NCBI GenBank assembly: GCA_946811695.1
Contig: OX328126.1
Location: 3,195,418 to 3,259,417 of the forward strand
DNA length: 64,000 bases
Origin: Gonocerus acuteangulatus
Taxonomy: Eukaryota > Arthropoda > Insecta > Hemiptera > Coreidae
Reading direction: 5' to 3'
In this document: piece after piece, positions 9,651 to 21,600 of the stretch
Layout: each line of letters begins with the position of its first letter
Numbering within the stretch: the stretch's first letter is position 1
Notes under the pieces: model-generated
The model's input: only the letters and a program-made list of their open reading frames with translations
What the model was told of the DNA's origin: nothing
The model's database searches: none
Position numbers and translations under genes: made by a program

Positions 9651-9821
9651 TCCTGAGTATTCAATTTACTGTAATTGAAGCGAAAATAAAGATTTAAGGA
9701 GCTCAAGGAGTAAGGATACTAAAATATCTTTCGCAGAAAATTTTTAGAAAAATCTATATTTCGAACATTTTGGCATTTTTCGACTTACGGCCAGTATTGG
9801 AATCCAGAGTAAACACTCACT

Positions 9822-9910
9822 TCTAATCTACTGATTTAATAACTAACTTGGCGGCTTTTAAGAAGTCAAAAAGCCCCTTCATTGTCTTGGTTTAATTGCC
9901 TAGATTCCAC
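9822..9910 (-). pseudogene. Second scrap of the same LINE C-terminus
   Basis: Reads MKGLFDFLKAAKLVIK in minus sense and is nearly the same DNA as 8420-8465 (AAGAAGTCAAAAAGCCCCTT). It ends at a TAG. Only the last about 25 residues remain. Confidence 0.6.
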
Positions 9911-10330
9911 AGGACCTACAAGAACTTCTTACAGAGAGTAGTCCATACACACACTCTATACTTAAATATTTAAAACACATAAACATGTATCACAGAATAT
10001 GAAGAAACAAAAGAATTTTTTTTCTATTATGGAATTATTATTATTTTTATTTTCTATTATGTAATTATTACTCAATTTTACTTGGTCATTAATGGAAAAC
10101 CACAACATGTAGAACCCATCATGACCTAATAAAAAATTGTAGTTAGTTTTAGTGATAAGTTATGTAAATATATTAACTATATTTCAAAAAGCAAGGCTCT
10201 AAATAATGTTTAGCACATAATTCTCAACACAAACCTCCTAACTTTTGTCGTATGCTCTTTTCAAACTTTTGTTGTATTTAGTACTATAAGTTACTGATAA
10301 TTGTGAATATATAAATTTGTATTTTTTACT
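9911..10330. other. Unassigned A+T-rich DNA
   Basis: No frame, repeat unit or structured element that I can support. Confidence 0.5.
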
Positions 10331-10400
10331 GTATCTTAAAAAAAAAAAGAGCAAGTCGCCGTCGTTGCGAAGCTCGTAAAATAAATAAATAATAATAATA
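10331..10400 (+). mobile_element. Possible LINE/SINE 3' tail
   Basis: GTCGTTGCGAAGCTCGTAAA followed by (ATAA)n/(AAT)n. Similar GTGGAGCTC...TAAATAAATAAAT ends occur at about 11.65 and 41.99 kb, consistent with retroelement 3' tails. No coding body is attached. Confidence 0.35.
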
Positions 10401-10419
10401 ATTGCCTAGAATTTCTACT

Positions 10420-10508
10420 GAACAAATTATAACAAACAAATCCATTTAATCTAATGAACAAATTATAACAAACAAATCCATTTAATCTAATGAACAAATT
10501 ATAACAAA
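10420..10508. repeat. 36-bp tandem repeat, about 2.4 copies
   Basis: GAACAAATTATAACAAACAA starts at 10420, 10456 and 10492, with the third copy partial. Confidence 0.85.
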
Positions 10509-10699
10509 AAACATTAAAACAAAAATTAGCATAATGTATATCCTCCCTATTCTACTTTATTTTTATTATTTAAATAATATTAAACTGTTTAACAATGAAT
10601 AAAATATTGCTCTAATAATAGCATTAGCTGTTACTCGGTGTACACCTACTATCGATCTTTTTTTTTTTTTTTTTATTTATTTATTTGGAATTTACAACA

Positions 10700-11160
10700 A
10701 TGTATAAGATACATACTATCGATCTAAATGTAGAAAAGCAAAAATATATTAGAAACCAAATAAGTAATATTATAATTTATTTTGCAAATCTCTAACTATT
10801 TGGGTTCATAATTTTCAACCCATGACATCCGAACTGTAAGTCCTAGACGACTTTAACCCAGCGAATGACTCTCCCCGTGTCAAGACCTAACTGTGTGCCA
10901 CGTTTGGTCAAAATCTGTCAAACGGTGTGGATTTGTATAACGAACAGTCATACAGACAGACACCTGGTAGACGTTTTTGACCTTGCCTATGACTCTCCCC
11001 GAATCAAGACCTAGATGTATGCCAAATTGTACAAACTCGGTCAAACGGTGTGGATTTGTATAGAGAACAAACAGACAAACAAACCGACAACAGGACAAAG
11101 AGATAAACAGACAGACACGTGATTTTTATACATATAGATATGTAAACTAATAATTTGGCA
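10700..11160 (-). repeat. Dispersed repeat RepC
   Basis: Inverted relative of about 47.09-47.48 kb, sharing AATCTGTCAAACGGTGTGGA-like, CAAGACCTA...GTGCCA and ATTTGGGTTCAT boxes. Within it the CAAACGGTGTGGATTTGTAT segment is itself duplicated (about 10918 and 11041), which produces the 72-residue frame at 10880-11098. I see no protein family. Confidence 0.6.
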
Positions 11161-11429
11161 AATAATTAATTTAGCGCGAGTGTAAACGCCAACTTCTAGT
11201 GTAGCGATTTAATAAAGTTTCCTCGTAAGTTTGTCTAATTATCTCCGAATAATATATGGCCAATTTCCTTGCAATTAATGAAACGTTACGCTCGCTAGGG
11301 CAACATAAATAAGTTAGTCTGAGCTGGGGGTTTCCTGGTAAGCTCTCACTACTAATGAACGAATTATGCTGTTTAACCAACTCATACCATTCTTTGTTAG
11401 GGAAATGTTGTAAGTATAGTTTCTTGGGT
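11161..11429. other. Unassigned DNA
   Basis: A 69-residue minus frame lies here (11171-11380) but nothing in it is recognisable. Confidence 0.4.
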
Positions 11430-11570
11430 AGATAAACGACGGTTAAGACCGCACGCTAGGGAGATAGTGTGGTCAGTTACATGATCCGGCCGCCTGATTT
11501 TTTCCTTTTCAGGTACCCATTAATAAGTTATTTGAAAGATGAGTGGACCTAGGGACGATCTGAGTCCACA
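11430..11570 (-). mobile_element. SINE1 fragment
   Basis: In plus sense reads GGGAGATAGTGTGGTCAG, CCGCCTGATT and GGTACCCATTAATAA, the reverse complement of the SINE1 body. Head and tail are both missing. Confidence 0.7.
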
Positions 11571-11639
11571 CATCGAAACTTTTTGGCCAACCTACTTTGG
11601 GGCCAACCTAAAAAAATATTTTTTATAAATAATTTTAGG

Positions 11640-11690
11640 GTAGGTCACCATTATTGTGGAGCTCTTAAAGTAAATAAATAAATAGAGTTT
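11640..11690 (+). mobile_element. Possible LINE/SINE 3' tail
   Basis: ATTGTGGAGCTCTTAAAGTA followed by AATAAATAAAT, similar to the tails at about 10.33 and 41.99 kb. Confidence 0.35.
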
Positions 11691-11700
11691 GAAAAATATC

Positions 11701-11792
11701 ACTAGCTTCACAGTCCCACGATGTGACACGGAAGAGTCGGTAACTGTCACTAGCTTCACAGTCCCACGATGTGACACGGAAGAGTCGGTAAG
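11701..11792. repeat. 48-bp tandem duplication
   Basis: ACTAGCTTCACAGTCCCACG starts at 11701 and 11749; the two units are near-identical. The overlapping minus frames are repeat artefacts. Confidence 0.9.
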
Positions 11793-11989
11793 AGTAGATG
11801 TTGGGTTTCAAGTTCCGGCAACAATGGTAATCCCATAGCAGTCTAAAGATCTTTTCTTTGTTGTTATAATAACACGATATCTTTATGGTCTGTAGATCTG
11901 GAGTTCGATATCCTGTATTTTCATATACTTTTATTCTTTTTGGTTTGTAGAATTCGCTATGATATAATCCAGGCTTCTTGGTGAAGTGA

Positions 11990-12745
11990 ATCTTAGGGGG
12001 CACTTACATTGGTCCCGATCCGATCCGATAGCCACCGACTGTCGGAAGAAAAACAAACACGTGCATCTCAATGGAGGTGCCTATATAGGTCCAGACCCGA
12101 TCCAATCCGATCTGATGACAACCGACTGTCGGCCGTTCAAACTTGTTTGTTTCTAGACCGATTTCGGACCGACAACGTAAAATGGCGCCAAACGACGTAT
12201 TGTCCTTCAAAATGGTCTACAGCCTCGACATCTAAATCGATATCAATGCATTTTTTTAAAATGAAAGCTAATACAATTTAGAACAACTATGTCACATTTT
12301 TGGGTTTTGTTTCCCTTGTTTATTAAATTACGTGGAAAGATGTAGCTTTCTTATAAATAATTCTAGCTATCTTTGTTATAAATACTTTTAAAATATGAAT
12401 ACTAATGCTTCTCTTATCTTAGTGTAACAGTTAAAAATTAACTGTTACACTAAGATTTATATTTTCAAGACTGATATACTTCCAGAAGATTGATTTGCCT
12501 CTCAACTCCTCCTTCATACCTCCAACATTCAACCTAATCCAAGGTTTATATGCTTATTAGGTGGTATTTCTTAAATTAATCACTCATTATCACTTCACTA
12601 CGAGGTCATTACTGATGAGCTGTGACTAGGACGGATCGGATCTGATCGGGACCAATTTAGGCAAGTCGGCCGCTGTCGGTCAAACTAAATCGGATTGGAT
12701 CGGGAGAAGTACGGGTCCATTGTAGGTGCAGTTTAAGTAAGAACC
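11990..12745. mobile_element. Terminal-inverted-repeat element with GATCCGATCCGAT subterminal repeats
   Basis: Left end GCACTTACATTGGTCCCGAT; right end, reversed, GCACCTACAATGGACCCGTA. Both ends are followed by repeated GATCC(A/G)ATCCGAT blocks and CCGACTGTCGG or CCGACAGCGG, and a second copy of the left module starts near 12080. The right third (about 12466-12745) recurs at 14084-14300. No transposase frame is present. Superfamily is unknown because no target-site duplication could be fixed. Confidence 0.6.
12418..12454. repeat. Perfect 17-bp-arm palindrome
   Basis: CTTAGTGTAACAGTTAA (12418-12434) and its exact reverse complement (12438-12454) around AAA, inside the TIR element. Confidence 0.9.
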
Positions 12746-12765
12746 ATTAAAAATGGGACTAAGTC

Positions 12766-12770
12766 CCTGA

Positions 12771-12826
<56 letters not shown>
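12766..12826. repeat. (TA)n microsatellite
   Basis: About 30 TA units with one C interruption near the left edge. It yields Tyr-Ile repeat frames that are not genes. Confidence 0.95.
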
Positions 12827-12827
<1 letters not shown>

Positions 12828-13464
12828 AATTATGTATATATTCATTAATATAAATTAATTTCATGGAGGGCCATTTTGGAAAAAGCGAAAGACTTACAGC
12901 TAAATAGCTTGCAATAATTGACAGAATCCCCAAAAGAAATTTATAAACATATTTTTCGCTCAGATTGAATTATTGAAGCTTAATTTTAATTACAGCAAGT
13001 ATTAATTACTAAAGAGCCATCATAAAATCCTCCGGGTTCCATAGAGCTCGTGACTGTTCTGGTAGGAAGCTGCCCCCTGGGGGGGGATAATTCCTAGTGT
13101 TTGATGATGATGATGTCCAGAAGTAGACGTGGAGTAGATTCAGAACACCTACGGCTATGTTAGTCCGCCCACTTGACTTATCTTAGGAATTCTTCTCTCT
13201 TGTTGAGTATATCTCCTGGAATTCGTGAACACTCTTTCGGGGAAATCTCATTCGACACGATATTTATGCAGATTCCGTAGATATATACAATTTTACGGCG
13301 TGATAAGAACATCTTGTAGATGTGACAAACATGTCCTCGCCTTTAGGCCTCGTGTTATTTCTAAAAAGTAAAGACCTCCAAGGATATCCAGGAAAAGCTA
13401 TAACACTGTCATCAAGAATGGCAAAGGTGTTTGCTATTTATTTGATGGCACATCCCCAAAAGGA
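12827..13464. other. Unassigned DNA
   Basis: Includes a TGATGATGATGATG run near 13104 and a short C/G-rich stretch CCCCCTGGGGGGGG near 13072. The 61-residue frame at 13322-13507 is not recognisable. Confidence 0.4.
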
Positions 13465-13661
13465 TATGTATGTATGTAGAGGCCCACCCAGCTATTTGTT
13501 AATTTAAATGATATCTGGAAAGGGGAAAATCAGGCGGCTGAAGCATAGAACAGACCACACTATCTCCCTTGTATACTGTACGGTCAAGAATCAGTTACCT
13601 CCTCAGTATCTGCGTCTCTGGGCCCTCCTGGCTTGTCACGGGCCTCATTTTATGTAAGTGG

Positions 13662-13704
<43 letters not shown>
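13465..13704 (+). mobile_element. SINE1 fragment with (TA)n tail
   Basis: Body boxes AGGCCCACCCAGC, AATCAGGCGGC, GACCACACTATCTCCCT, AATCAGTTACCTCCTCAGTA and GTCTCTGGGCCCTCCTGGC, then a (TA)n tract at about 13661-13704. The same order and the same tail type are seen at about 26.4 and 61.1 kb. Confidence 0.75.
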
Positions 13705-13707
<3 letters not shown>

Positions 13708-13844
13708 TTTCATCTCACTTTTTAATTATTAAGTGTTATAAACTCACTTCTTAATTGGTTCTTTTTTTTTGTGTTAAATAACATTTATGAGTAAAATTAG
13801 TATTTTAGTAAAAGTAGGTAAGAAAATGAGAAACTTATTGGCAA

Positions 13845-14075
13845 GATTGGTTTCCTAGAGGGATCATTGAGATGGCGGGGGAGTCATTTCCGCTTAGGAT
13901 ACTGTAAGTTTCCTGTTGTGGCACCTTAAACTTCCTTCTCTTTAAGATTTAATTTATATTTTAACGAAATATCAAACGCTACCAATAACTGCTACTATTC
14001 CTTTCCTAATAGCACTAGGGATAAGAAGAGAACCACACTAAGATGACGGAGTTCCTGAGAATTGGACGTTTTTTG
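13845..14075 (-). repeat. Rep-HP dispersed repeat, inverted relative to the 2.8-kb copy
   Basis: Contains TTTCCTGTTGTGG, CCAATAACTGCTACTA and, at the right edge, the hairpin terminus AGATGACGGAGTTCC. Matches 2783-2985 in reverse. Confidence 0.65.
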
Positions 14076-14083
14076 TCGGTATT

Positions 14084-14300
14084 GATATACTTCCAGAAGA
14101 TTGATTTGCCTCTCAACTCCTCCTTCATACCTCCAACATTCAACCTAATCCAAGGATTATATGCTTATTAGGTAGTATTTCTTAAATTAATCACTCATTT
14201 TCACTTCACTACGAGGTCATTACTGACGAGCTGTGTCTAGATCGGATCGGATCGGGAGACATACGGGTCTAATGTAGGTACAGCCTAAGTAAGAACCATC
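14084..14300. mobile_element. Second copy, right third of the 12-kb TIR element
   Basis: CTTCCAGAAGATTGATTTGC through GGATCGGATCGGGAGA repeats 12.47-12.75 kb with few changes and ends at the same TAAGAACCAT flank, which suggests the true element edge lies a little further out than the obvious TIR. Confidence 0.65.
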
Positions 14301-14942
14301 GAAAAATTTGCCTTTATAAAGAAGAGTAGATATTTCTGGCCTCTTATTCACCACTGTGCATTGTTCGGAAATATTTATTTTTTAGAATAAAACCAATCAA
14401 CGAGTGAATTCCTTGTGAAAACTAATATTTGTTTCGGTTAGTAAATATAGAGCAAAAATAAACTCAGGGAATTTCATCTTGTTAGAATGTACAAGGCGTG
14501 AAGTTTCACGGTTCGAATAGTAACTTCCCGGGAGTCGGTTTCCTTAGTTTTTATCAATTTGACAAACCAGTGTTCCCGTTGTTGGAAAACAACACTATTA
14601 TTTATATAGTGGTAATATTTATTGATTTATTGACAGAAGAGGCTGTGGTGTCCCCGACTTAAGCAGTGGAAGCACAAATATAAAACTAACAAAACCTGAA
14701 TTATGAATACTCGCAGAAACTGTCTAATCTTGTTTTACTTTCAAGTTCATTTCACTCCTATAAGCAATTTAAAAAACACAAGATAAATAAAAACCTATAT
14801 GTATTTCATTCTTCTTCTCAATTTATTCAATTCATTTCGTTTTGAGGCATAAATATTTGATTTTGGTTTATATTTATTTGAGATCAAATGATCTAAATGA
14901 AATCAAGGTTTTACCAATATTTTAAATCAAGTGTCCTAATAA
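14301..14942. other. Unassigned A+T-rich DNA
   Basis: No supported element or gene. Confidence 0.5.
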
Positions 14943-14945
14943 CTT

Positions 14946-14964
14946 TATATATATATGTGTGTAC

Positions 14965-15026
<62 letters not shown>

Positions 15027-15054
15027 AGGTATATAGTATATATAATATGAATAT

Positions 15055-15110
<56 letters not shown>

Positions 15111-15123
15111 ATATGAATATACA

Positions 15124-15164
<41 letters not shown>
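14946..15164. repeat. Compound (TA)n microsatellite, about 220 bp
   Basis: Three long TA blocks separated by ATATGAATATA-type interruptions. The 82-residue frame across it is an artefact. Confidence 0.95.
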
Positions 15165-15166
<2 letters not shown>

Positions 15167-15603
15167 GCAATGATATGTTAATGTTCTAACCTCTTGACGG
15201 CCTTCTGGCGAGCCAGTATCTGCTGAATCTAAACAAGGACCAGTGCATCCGATCCACGAGACATCACTACACTAACTGATTCTGTCCAGTATTTCCCCAC
15301 CATCCGAGTGGAGGCCCCCACCAAGACTCGCTTGTAGATTTCACTTGCTATCAATACCACTCACACACACGGGGGGAGGGGGTGTTTCTAATGACCCCAC
15401 AGCCTCCCCTAGACGATGGGTAAGTCACCTGCCTTCTTTATAGCCATATCCGAGGCCTTTCACACCGCCGTGCTGGTGTCGGTGATAGATAAAGAAAGGG
15501 TTTAGAGAGTGAATGGAATACAGCCTTCATAAATCAAACATTGAACTGGAATACGATCTGCTTTCTAAAGGTCTTGTAGAGCATTAATCACTCTCTAACT
15601 CTC
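15165..15603. other. Unassigned DNA before the large satellite
   Basis: Moderately complex sequence with GGGGGGAGGGGG near 15371. No coding or structural feature identified. Confidence 0.4.
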
Positions 15604-18600
15604 GGCTGATGGTTCTATGATCATAGAGATGTGCGGCAGAGATGTATCTAACTAGGGATAGGGAAGATACAGTGATGGGTCTGGGATCATAGAGATGTGC
15701 GGCAGAGATGTATCTAACTAGGGATAGGGAAGATACAGTGATTAACAGCTGATGGGTCTAGGATCATAGAGATGTGCGGCAGAGATATATCTAACTAGGG
15801 ATAGGGAAGATACAGTGATTAACAGCTGATGGGTCTAGGATCATAGAGATGTGCGGCAGAGATATATCTAACTAGGGATAGGGAAGATACAGTGATTAAC
15901 AGCTGATGGGTCTAGGATCATAGAGATGTGCGGCAGAGATATATCTAACTAGGGATAGGGAAGATACAGTGATTAACAGCTGATGGGTCTAGGATCATAG
16001 AGATGTGCGGCAGAGATATATCTAACTAGGGATAGGGAAGATACAGTGATTAACAGCTGATGGGTCTAGGATCATAGAGATGTGCGGCAGAGATATATCT
16101 AACTAGGGAAAGGGAAGATACAGTGATTAACAGCTGATGGGTCTAGGATCATAGAGATGTGCGGCAGAGATATATCTAACTAGGGATAGGGAAGATACAG
16201 TGATTAACAGCTGATGGGTCTAGGATCATAGAGATGTGCGGCAGAGATGTATCTAACTAGGGATAGGGAAGATACAGTGATGGGTCTGGGATCATAGAGA
16301 TGTGCGGCAGAGATGTATCTAACTAGGGATAGGGAAGATACAGTGATTAACAGCTGATGGGTCTAGGATCATAGAGATGTGCGGCAGAGATATATCTAAC
16401 TAGGGATAGGGAAGATACAGTGATTACCAGCTGATGGGTCTAAGATCATAGAGATGTGCGGCAGAGATATATCTAACTAGGGATAGGGAAGATACAGTGA
16501 TTAACAGCTGATGGGTCTAGGATCATAGAGATGTGCGGCAGAGATATATCTAACTAGGGATAGGGAAGATACAGTGATTAACAGCTGATGGGTCTAGGAT
16601 CATAGAGATGTGCGGCAGAGATATATCTAACTAGGGATAGGGAAGATACAGTGATTAACAGCTGATGGGTCTAGGATCATAGAGATGTGCGGCAGAGATA
16701 TATCTAACTAGGGATAGGGAAGATACAGTGATTAACAGCTGATGGGTCTAGGATCATAGAGATGTGCGGCAGAGATATATCTAACTAGGGATAGGGAAGA
16801 TACAGTGATTAACAGCTGATGGGTCTAGGATCATAGAGATGTGCGGCAGAGATATATCTAACTAGGGATAGGGAAGATACAGTGATTAACAGCTGATGGG
16901 TCTAGGATCATAGAGATGTGCGGCAGAGATATATCTAACTAGGGATAGGGAAGATACAGTGATTAACAGCTGATGGGTCTAAGATCATAGAGATGTGCGG
17001 CAGAGATATATCTAACTAGGGATAGGGAAGATACAGTGATTAACAGCTGATGGGTCTAAGATCATAGAGATGTGCGGCAGAGATATATCTAACTAGGGAT
17101 AGGGAAGATACAGTGATTAACAGCTGATGGGTCTAAGATCATAGAGATGTGCGGCAGAGATATATCTAACTAGGGATAGGGAAGATACAGTGATTAACAG
17201 CTGATGGGTCTAGGATCATAGAGATGTGCGGCAGAGATATATCTAACTAGGGATAGGGAAGATACAGTGATTAACAGCTGATGGGTCTAGGATCATAGAG
17301 ATGTGCGGCAGAGATATATCTAACTAGGGATAGGGAAGATACAGTGATTAACAGCTGATGGGTCTAAGATCATAGAGATGTGCGGCAGAGATATATCTAA
17401 CTAGGGATAGGGAAGATACAGTGATTACCAGCTGATGGGTCTAGGATCATAGAGATGTGCGGCAGAGATATATCTAACTAGGGAAAGGGAAGATACAGTG
17501 ATTAACAGCTGATGGGTCTAGGATCATAGAGATGTGCGGCAGAGATATATCTAACTAGGGATAGGGAAGATACAGTGATTAACAGCTGATGGGTCTAGGA
17601 TCATAGAGATGTGCGGCAGAGATATATCTAACTAGGGATAGGGAAGATACAGTGATTAACAGCTGATGGGTCTAGGATCATAGAGATGTGCGGCAGAGAT
17701 ATATCTAACTAGGGATAGGGAAGATACAGTGATTAACAGCTGATGGGTCTAAGATCATAGAGATGTGCGGCAGAGATATATCTAACTAGGGATAGGGAAG
17801 ATACAGTGATTAACAGCTGATGGGTCTAAGATCATAGAGATGTGCGGCAGAGATATATCTAACTAGGGATAGGGAAGATACAGTGATTACCAGCTGATGG
17901 GTCTAGGATCATAGAGATGTGCGGCAGAGATATATCTAACTAGGGATAGGGAAGATACAGTGATTAACAGCTGATGGGTCTAGGATCATAGAGATGTGCG
18001 GCAGAGATATATCTAACTAGGGATAGGGAAGATACAGTGATTAACAGCTGATGGGTCTAAGATCATAGAGATGTGCGGCAGAGATATATCTAACTAGGGA
18101 AAGGGAAGATACAGTGATTAACAGCTGATGGGTCTAGGATCATAGAGATGTGCGGCAGAGATATATCTAACTAGGGATAGGGAAGATACAGTGATTAACA
18201 GCTGATGGGTCTAGGATCATAGAGATGTGCGGCAGAGATATATCTAACTAGGGATAGGGAAGATACAGTGATTAACAGCTGATGGGTCTAAGATCATAGA
18301 GATGTGCGGCAGAGATATATCTAACTAGGGATAGGGAAGATACAGTGATTACCAGCTGATGGGTCTAGGATCATAGAGATGTGCGGCAGAGATATATCTA
18401 ACTAGGGAAAGGGAAGATACAGTGATTAACAGCTGATGGGTCTAGGATCATAGAGATGTGCGGCAGAGATATATCTAACTAGGGATAGGGAAGATACAGT
18501 GATTAACAGCTGATGGGTCTAAGATCATAGAGATGTGCGGCAGAGATATATCTAACTAGGGAAAGGGAAGATACAGTGATTAACAGCTGATGGGTCTAAG

Positions 18601-21600
18601 ATCATAGAGATGTGCGGCAGAGATGTATCTAACTAGGGATAGGGAAGATACAGTGATTAACAGCTGATGGGTCTAGGATCATAGAGATGTGCGGCAGAGA
18701 TATATCTAACTAGGGATAGGGAAGATACAGTGATTAACAGCTGATGGGTCTAGGATCATAGAGATGTGCGGCAGAGATATATCTAACTAGGGAAAGGGAA
18801 GATACAGTGATTAACAGCTGATGGGTCTAAGATCATAGAGATGTGCGGCAGAGATGTATCTAACTAGGGATAGGGAAGATACAGTGATTAACAGCTGATG
18901 GGTCTAGGATCATAGAGATGTGCGGCAGAGATATATCTAACTAGGGATAGGGAAGATACAGTGATTAACAGCTGATGGGTCTAAGATCATAGAGATGTGC
19001 GGCAGAGATATATCTAACTAGGGAAAGGGAAGATACAGTGATTAACAGCTGATGGGTCTAGGATCATAGAGATGTGCGGCAGAGATATATCTAACTAGGG
19101 ATAGGGAAGATACAGTGATTAACAGCTGATGGGTCTAGGATCATAGAGATGTGCGGCAGAGATATATCTAACTAGGGATAGGGAAGATACAGTGATTAAC
19201 AGCTGATGGGTCTAAGATCATAGAGATGTGCGGCAGAGATATATCTAACTAGGGATAGGGAAGATACAGTGATTACCAGCTGATGGGTCTAGGATCATAG
19301 AGATGTGCGGCAGAGATATATCTAACTAGGGATAGGGAAGATACAGTGATTAACAGCTGATGGGTCTAGGATCATAGAGATGTGCGGCAGAGATATATCT
19401 AACTAGGGATAGGGAAGATACAGTGATTAACAGCTGATGGGTCTAAGATCATAGAGATGTGCGGCAGAGATATATCTAACTAGGGATAGGGAAGATACAG
19501 TGATTAACAGCTGATGGGTCTAAGATCATAGAGATGTGCGGCAGAGATATATCTAACTAGGGATAGGGAAGATACAGTGATTAACAGCTGATGGGTCTAA
19601 GATCATAGAGATGTGCGGCAGAGATATATCTAACTAGGGATAGGGAAGATACAGTGATTAACAGCTGATGGGTCTAAGATCATAGAGATGTGCGGCAGAG
19701 ATATATCTAACTAGGGAAAGGGAAGATACAGTGATTAACAGCTGATGGGTCTAGGATCATAGAGATGTGCGGCAGAGATATATCTAACTAGGGATAGGGA
19801 AGATACAGTGATTAACAGCTGATGGGTCTAAGATCATAGAGATGTGCGGCAGAGATATATCTAACTAGGGATAGGGAAGATACAGTGATTAACAGCTGAT
19901 GGGTCTAAGATCATAGAGATGTGCGGCAGAGATATATCTAACTAGGGATAGGGAAGATACAGTGATTAACAGCTGATGGGTCTAAGATCATAGAGATGTG
20001 CGGCAGAGATATATCTAACTAGGGATAGGGAAGATACAGTGATTAACAGCTGATGGGTCTAAGATCATAGAGATGTGCGGCAGAGATATATCTAACTAGG
20101 GATAGGGAAGATACAGTGATTAACAGCTGATGGGTCTAGGATCATAGAGATGTGCGGCAGAGATATATCTAACTAGGGATAGGAGAAGATACAGTGATTA
20201 ACAGCTGATGGGTCTAGGATCATAGAGATGTGCGGCAGAGATATATCTAACTAGGGATAGGGAAGATACAGTGATTAACAGCTGATGGGTCTAGGATCAT
20301 AGAGATGTGCGGCAGAGATATATCTAACTAGGGATAGGGAAGATACAGTGATTAACAGCTGATGGGTCTAGGATCATAGAGATGTGCGGCAGAGATATAT
20401 CTAACTAGGGATAGGGAAGATACAGTGATTAACAGCTGATGGGTCTAAGATCATAGAGATGTGCGGCAGAGATATATCTAACTAGGGATAGGGAAGATAC
20501 AGTGATTACCAGCTGATGGGTCTAGGATCATAGAGATGTGCGGCAGAGATATATCTAACTAGGGATAGGGAAGATACAGTGATTAACAGCTGATGGGTCT
20601 AGGATCATAGAGATGTGCGGCAGAGATATATCTAACTAGGGATAGGGAAGATACAGTGATTAACAGCTGATGGGTCTAGGATCATAGAGATGTGCGGCAG
20701 AGATATATCTAACTAGGGATAGGGAAGATACAGTGATTAACAGCTGATGGGTCTAGGATCATAGAGATGTGCGGCAGAGATATATCTAACTAGGGAAAGG
20801 GAAGATACAGTGATTAACAGCTGATGGGTCTAGGATCATAGAGATGTGCGGCAGAGATATATCTAACTAGGGATAGGGAAGATACAGTGATTAACAGCTG
20901 ATGGGTCTAAGATCATAGAGATGTGCGGCAGAGATATATCTAACTAGGGATAGGGAAGATACAGTGATTAACAGCTGATGGGTCTAAGATCATAGAGATG
21001 TGCGGCAGAGATATATCTAACTAGGGATAGGGAAGATACAGTGATTAACAGCTGATGGGTCTAAGATCATAGAGATGTGCGGCAGAGATATATCTAACTA
21101 GGGATAGGGAAGATACAGTGATTAACAGCTGATGGGTCTAAGATCATAGAGATGTGCGGCAGAGATATATCTAACTAGGGATAGGGAAGATACAGTGATT
21201 AACAGCTGATGGGTCTAGGATCATAGAGATGTGCGGCAGAGATATATCTAACTAGGGATAGGGAAGATACAGTGATTAACAGCTGATGGGTCTAGGATCA
21301 TAGAGATGTGCGGCAGAGATATATCTAACTAGGGATAGGGAAGATACAGTGATTAACAGCTGATGGGTCTAGGATCATAGAGATGTGCGGCAGAGATATA
21401 TCTAACTAGGGATAGGGAAGATACAGTGATTAACAGCTGATGGGTCTAGGATCATAGAGATGTGCGGCAGAGATATATCTAACTAGGGATAGGGAAGATA
21501 CAGTGATTAACAGCTGATGGGTCTAAGATCATAGAGATGTGCGGCAGAGATATATCTAACTAGGGATAGGAGAAGATACAGTGATTAACAGCTGATGGGT

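Noticed and set aside
11592..12281. Frames of 61-112 residues
   Set aside because: They lie on the 48-bp duplication and on the GATCCGATCCGAT subterminal repeats.
12610..12650. CTGATGAGCTGTGACTAGG as hammerhead
   Set aside because: No GAAA box follows; the second copy near 14222 has CTGACGAG, also without GAAA.
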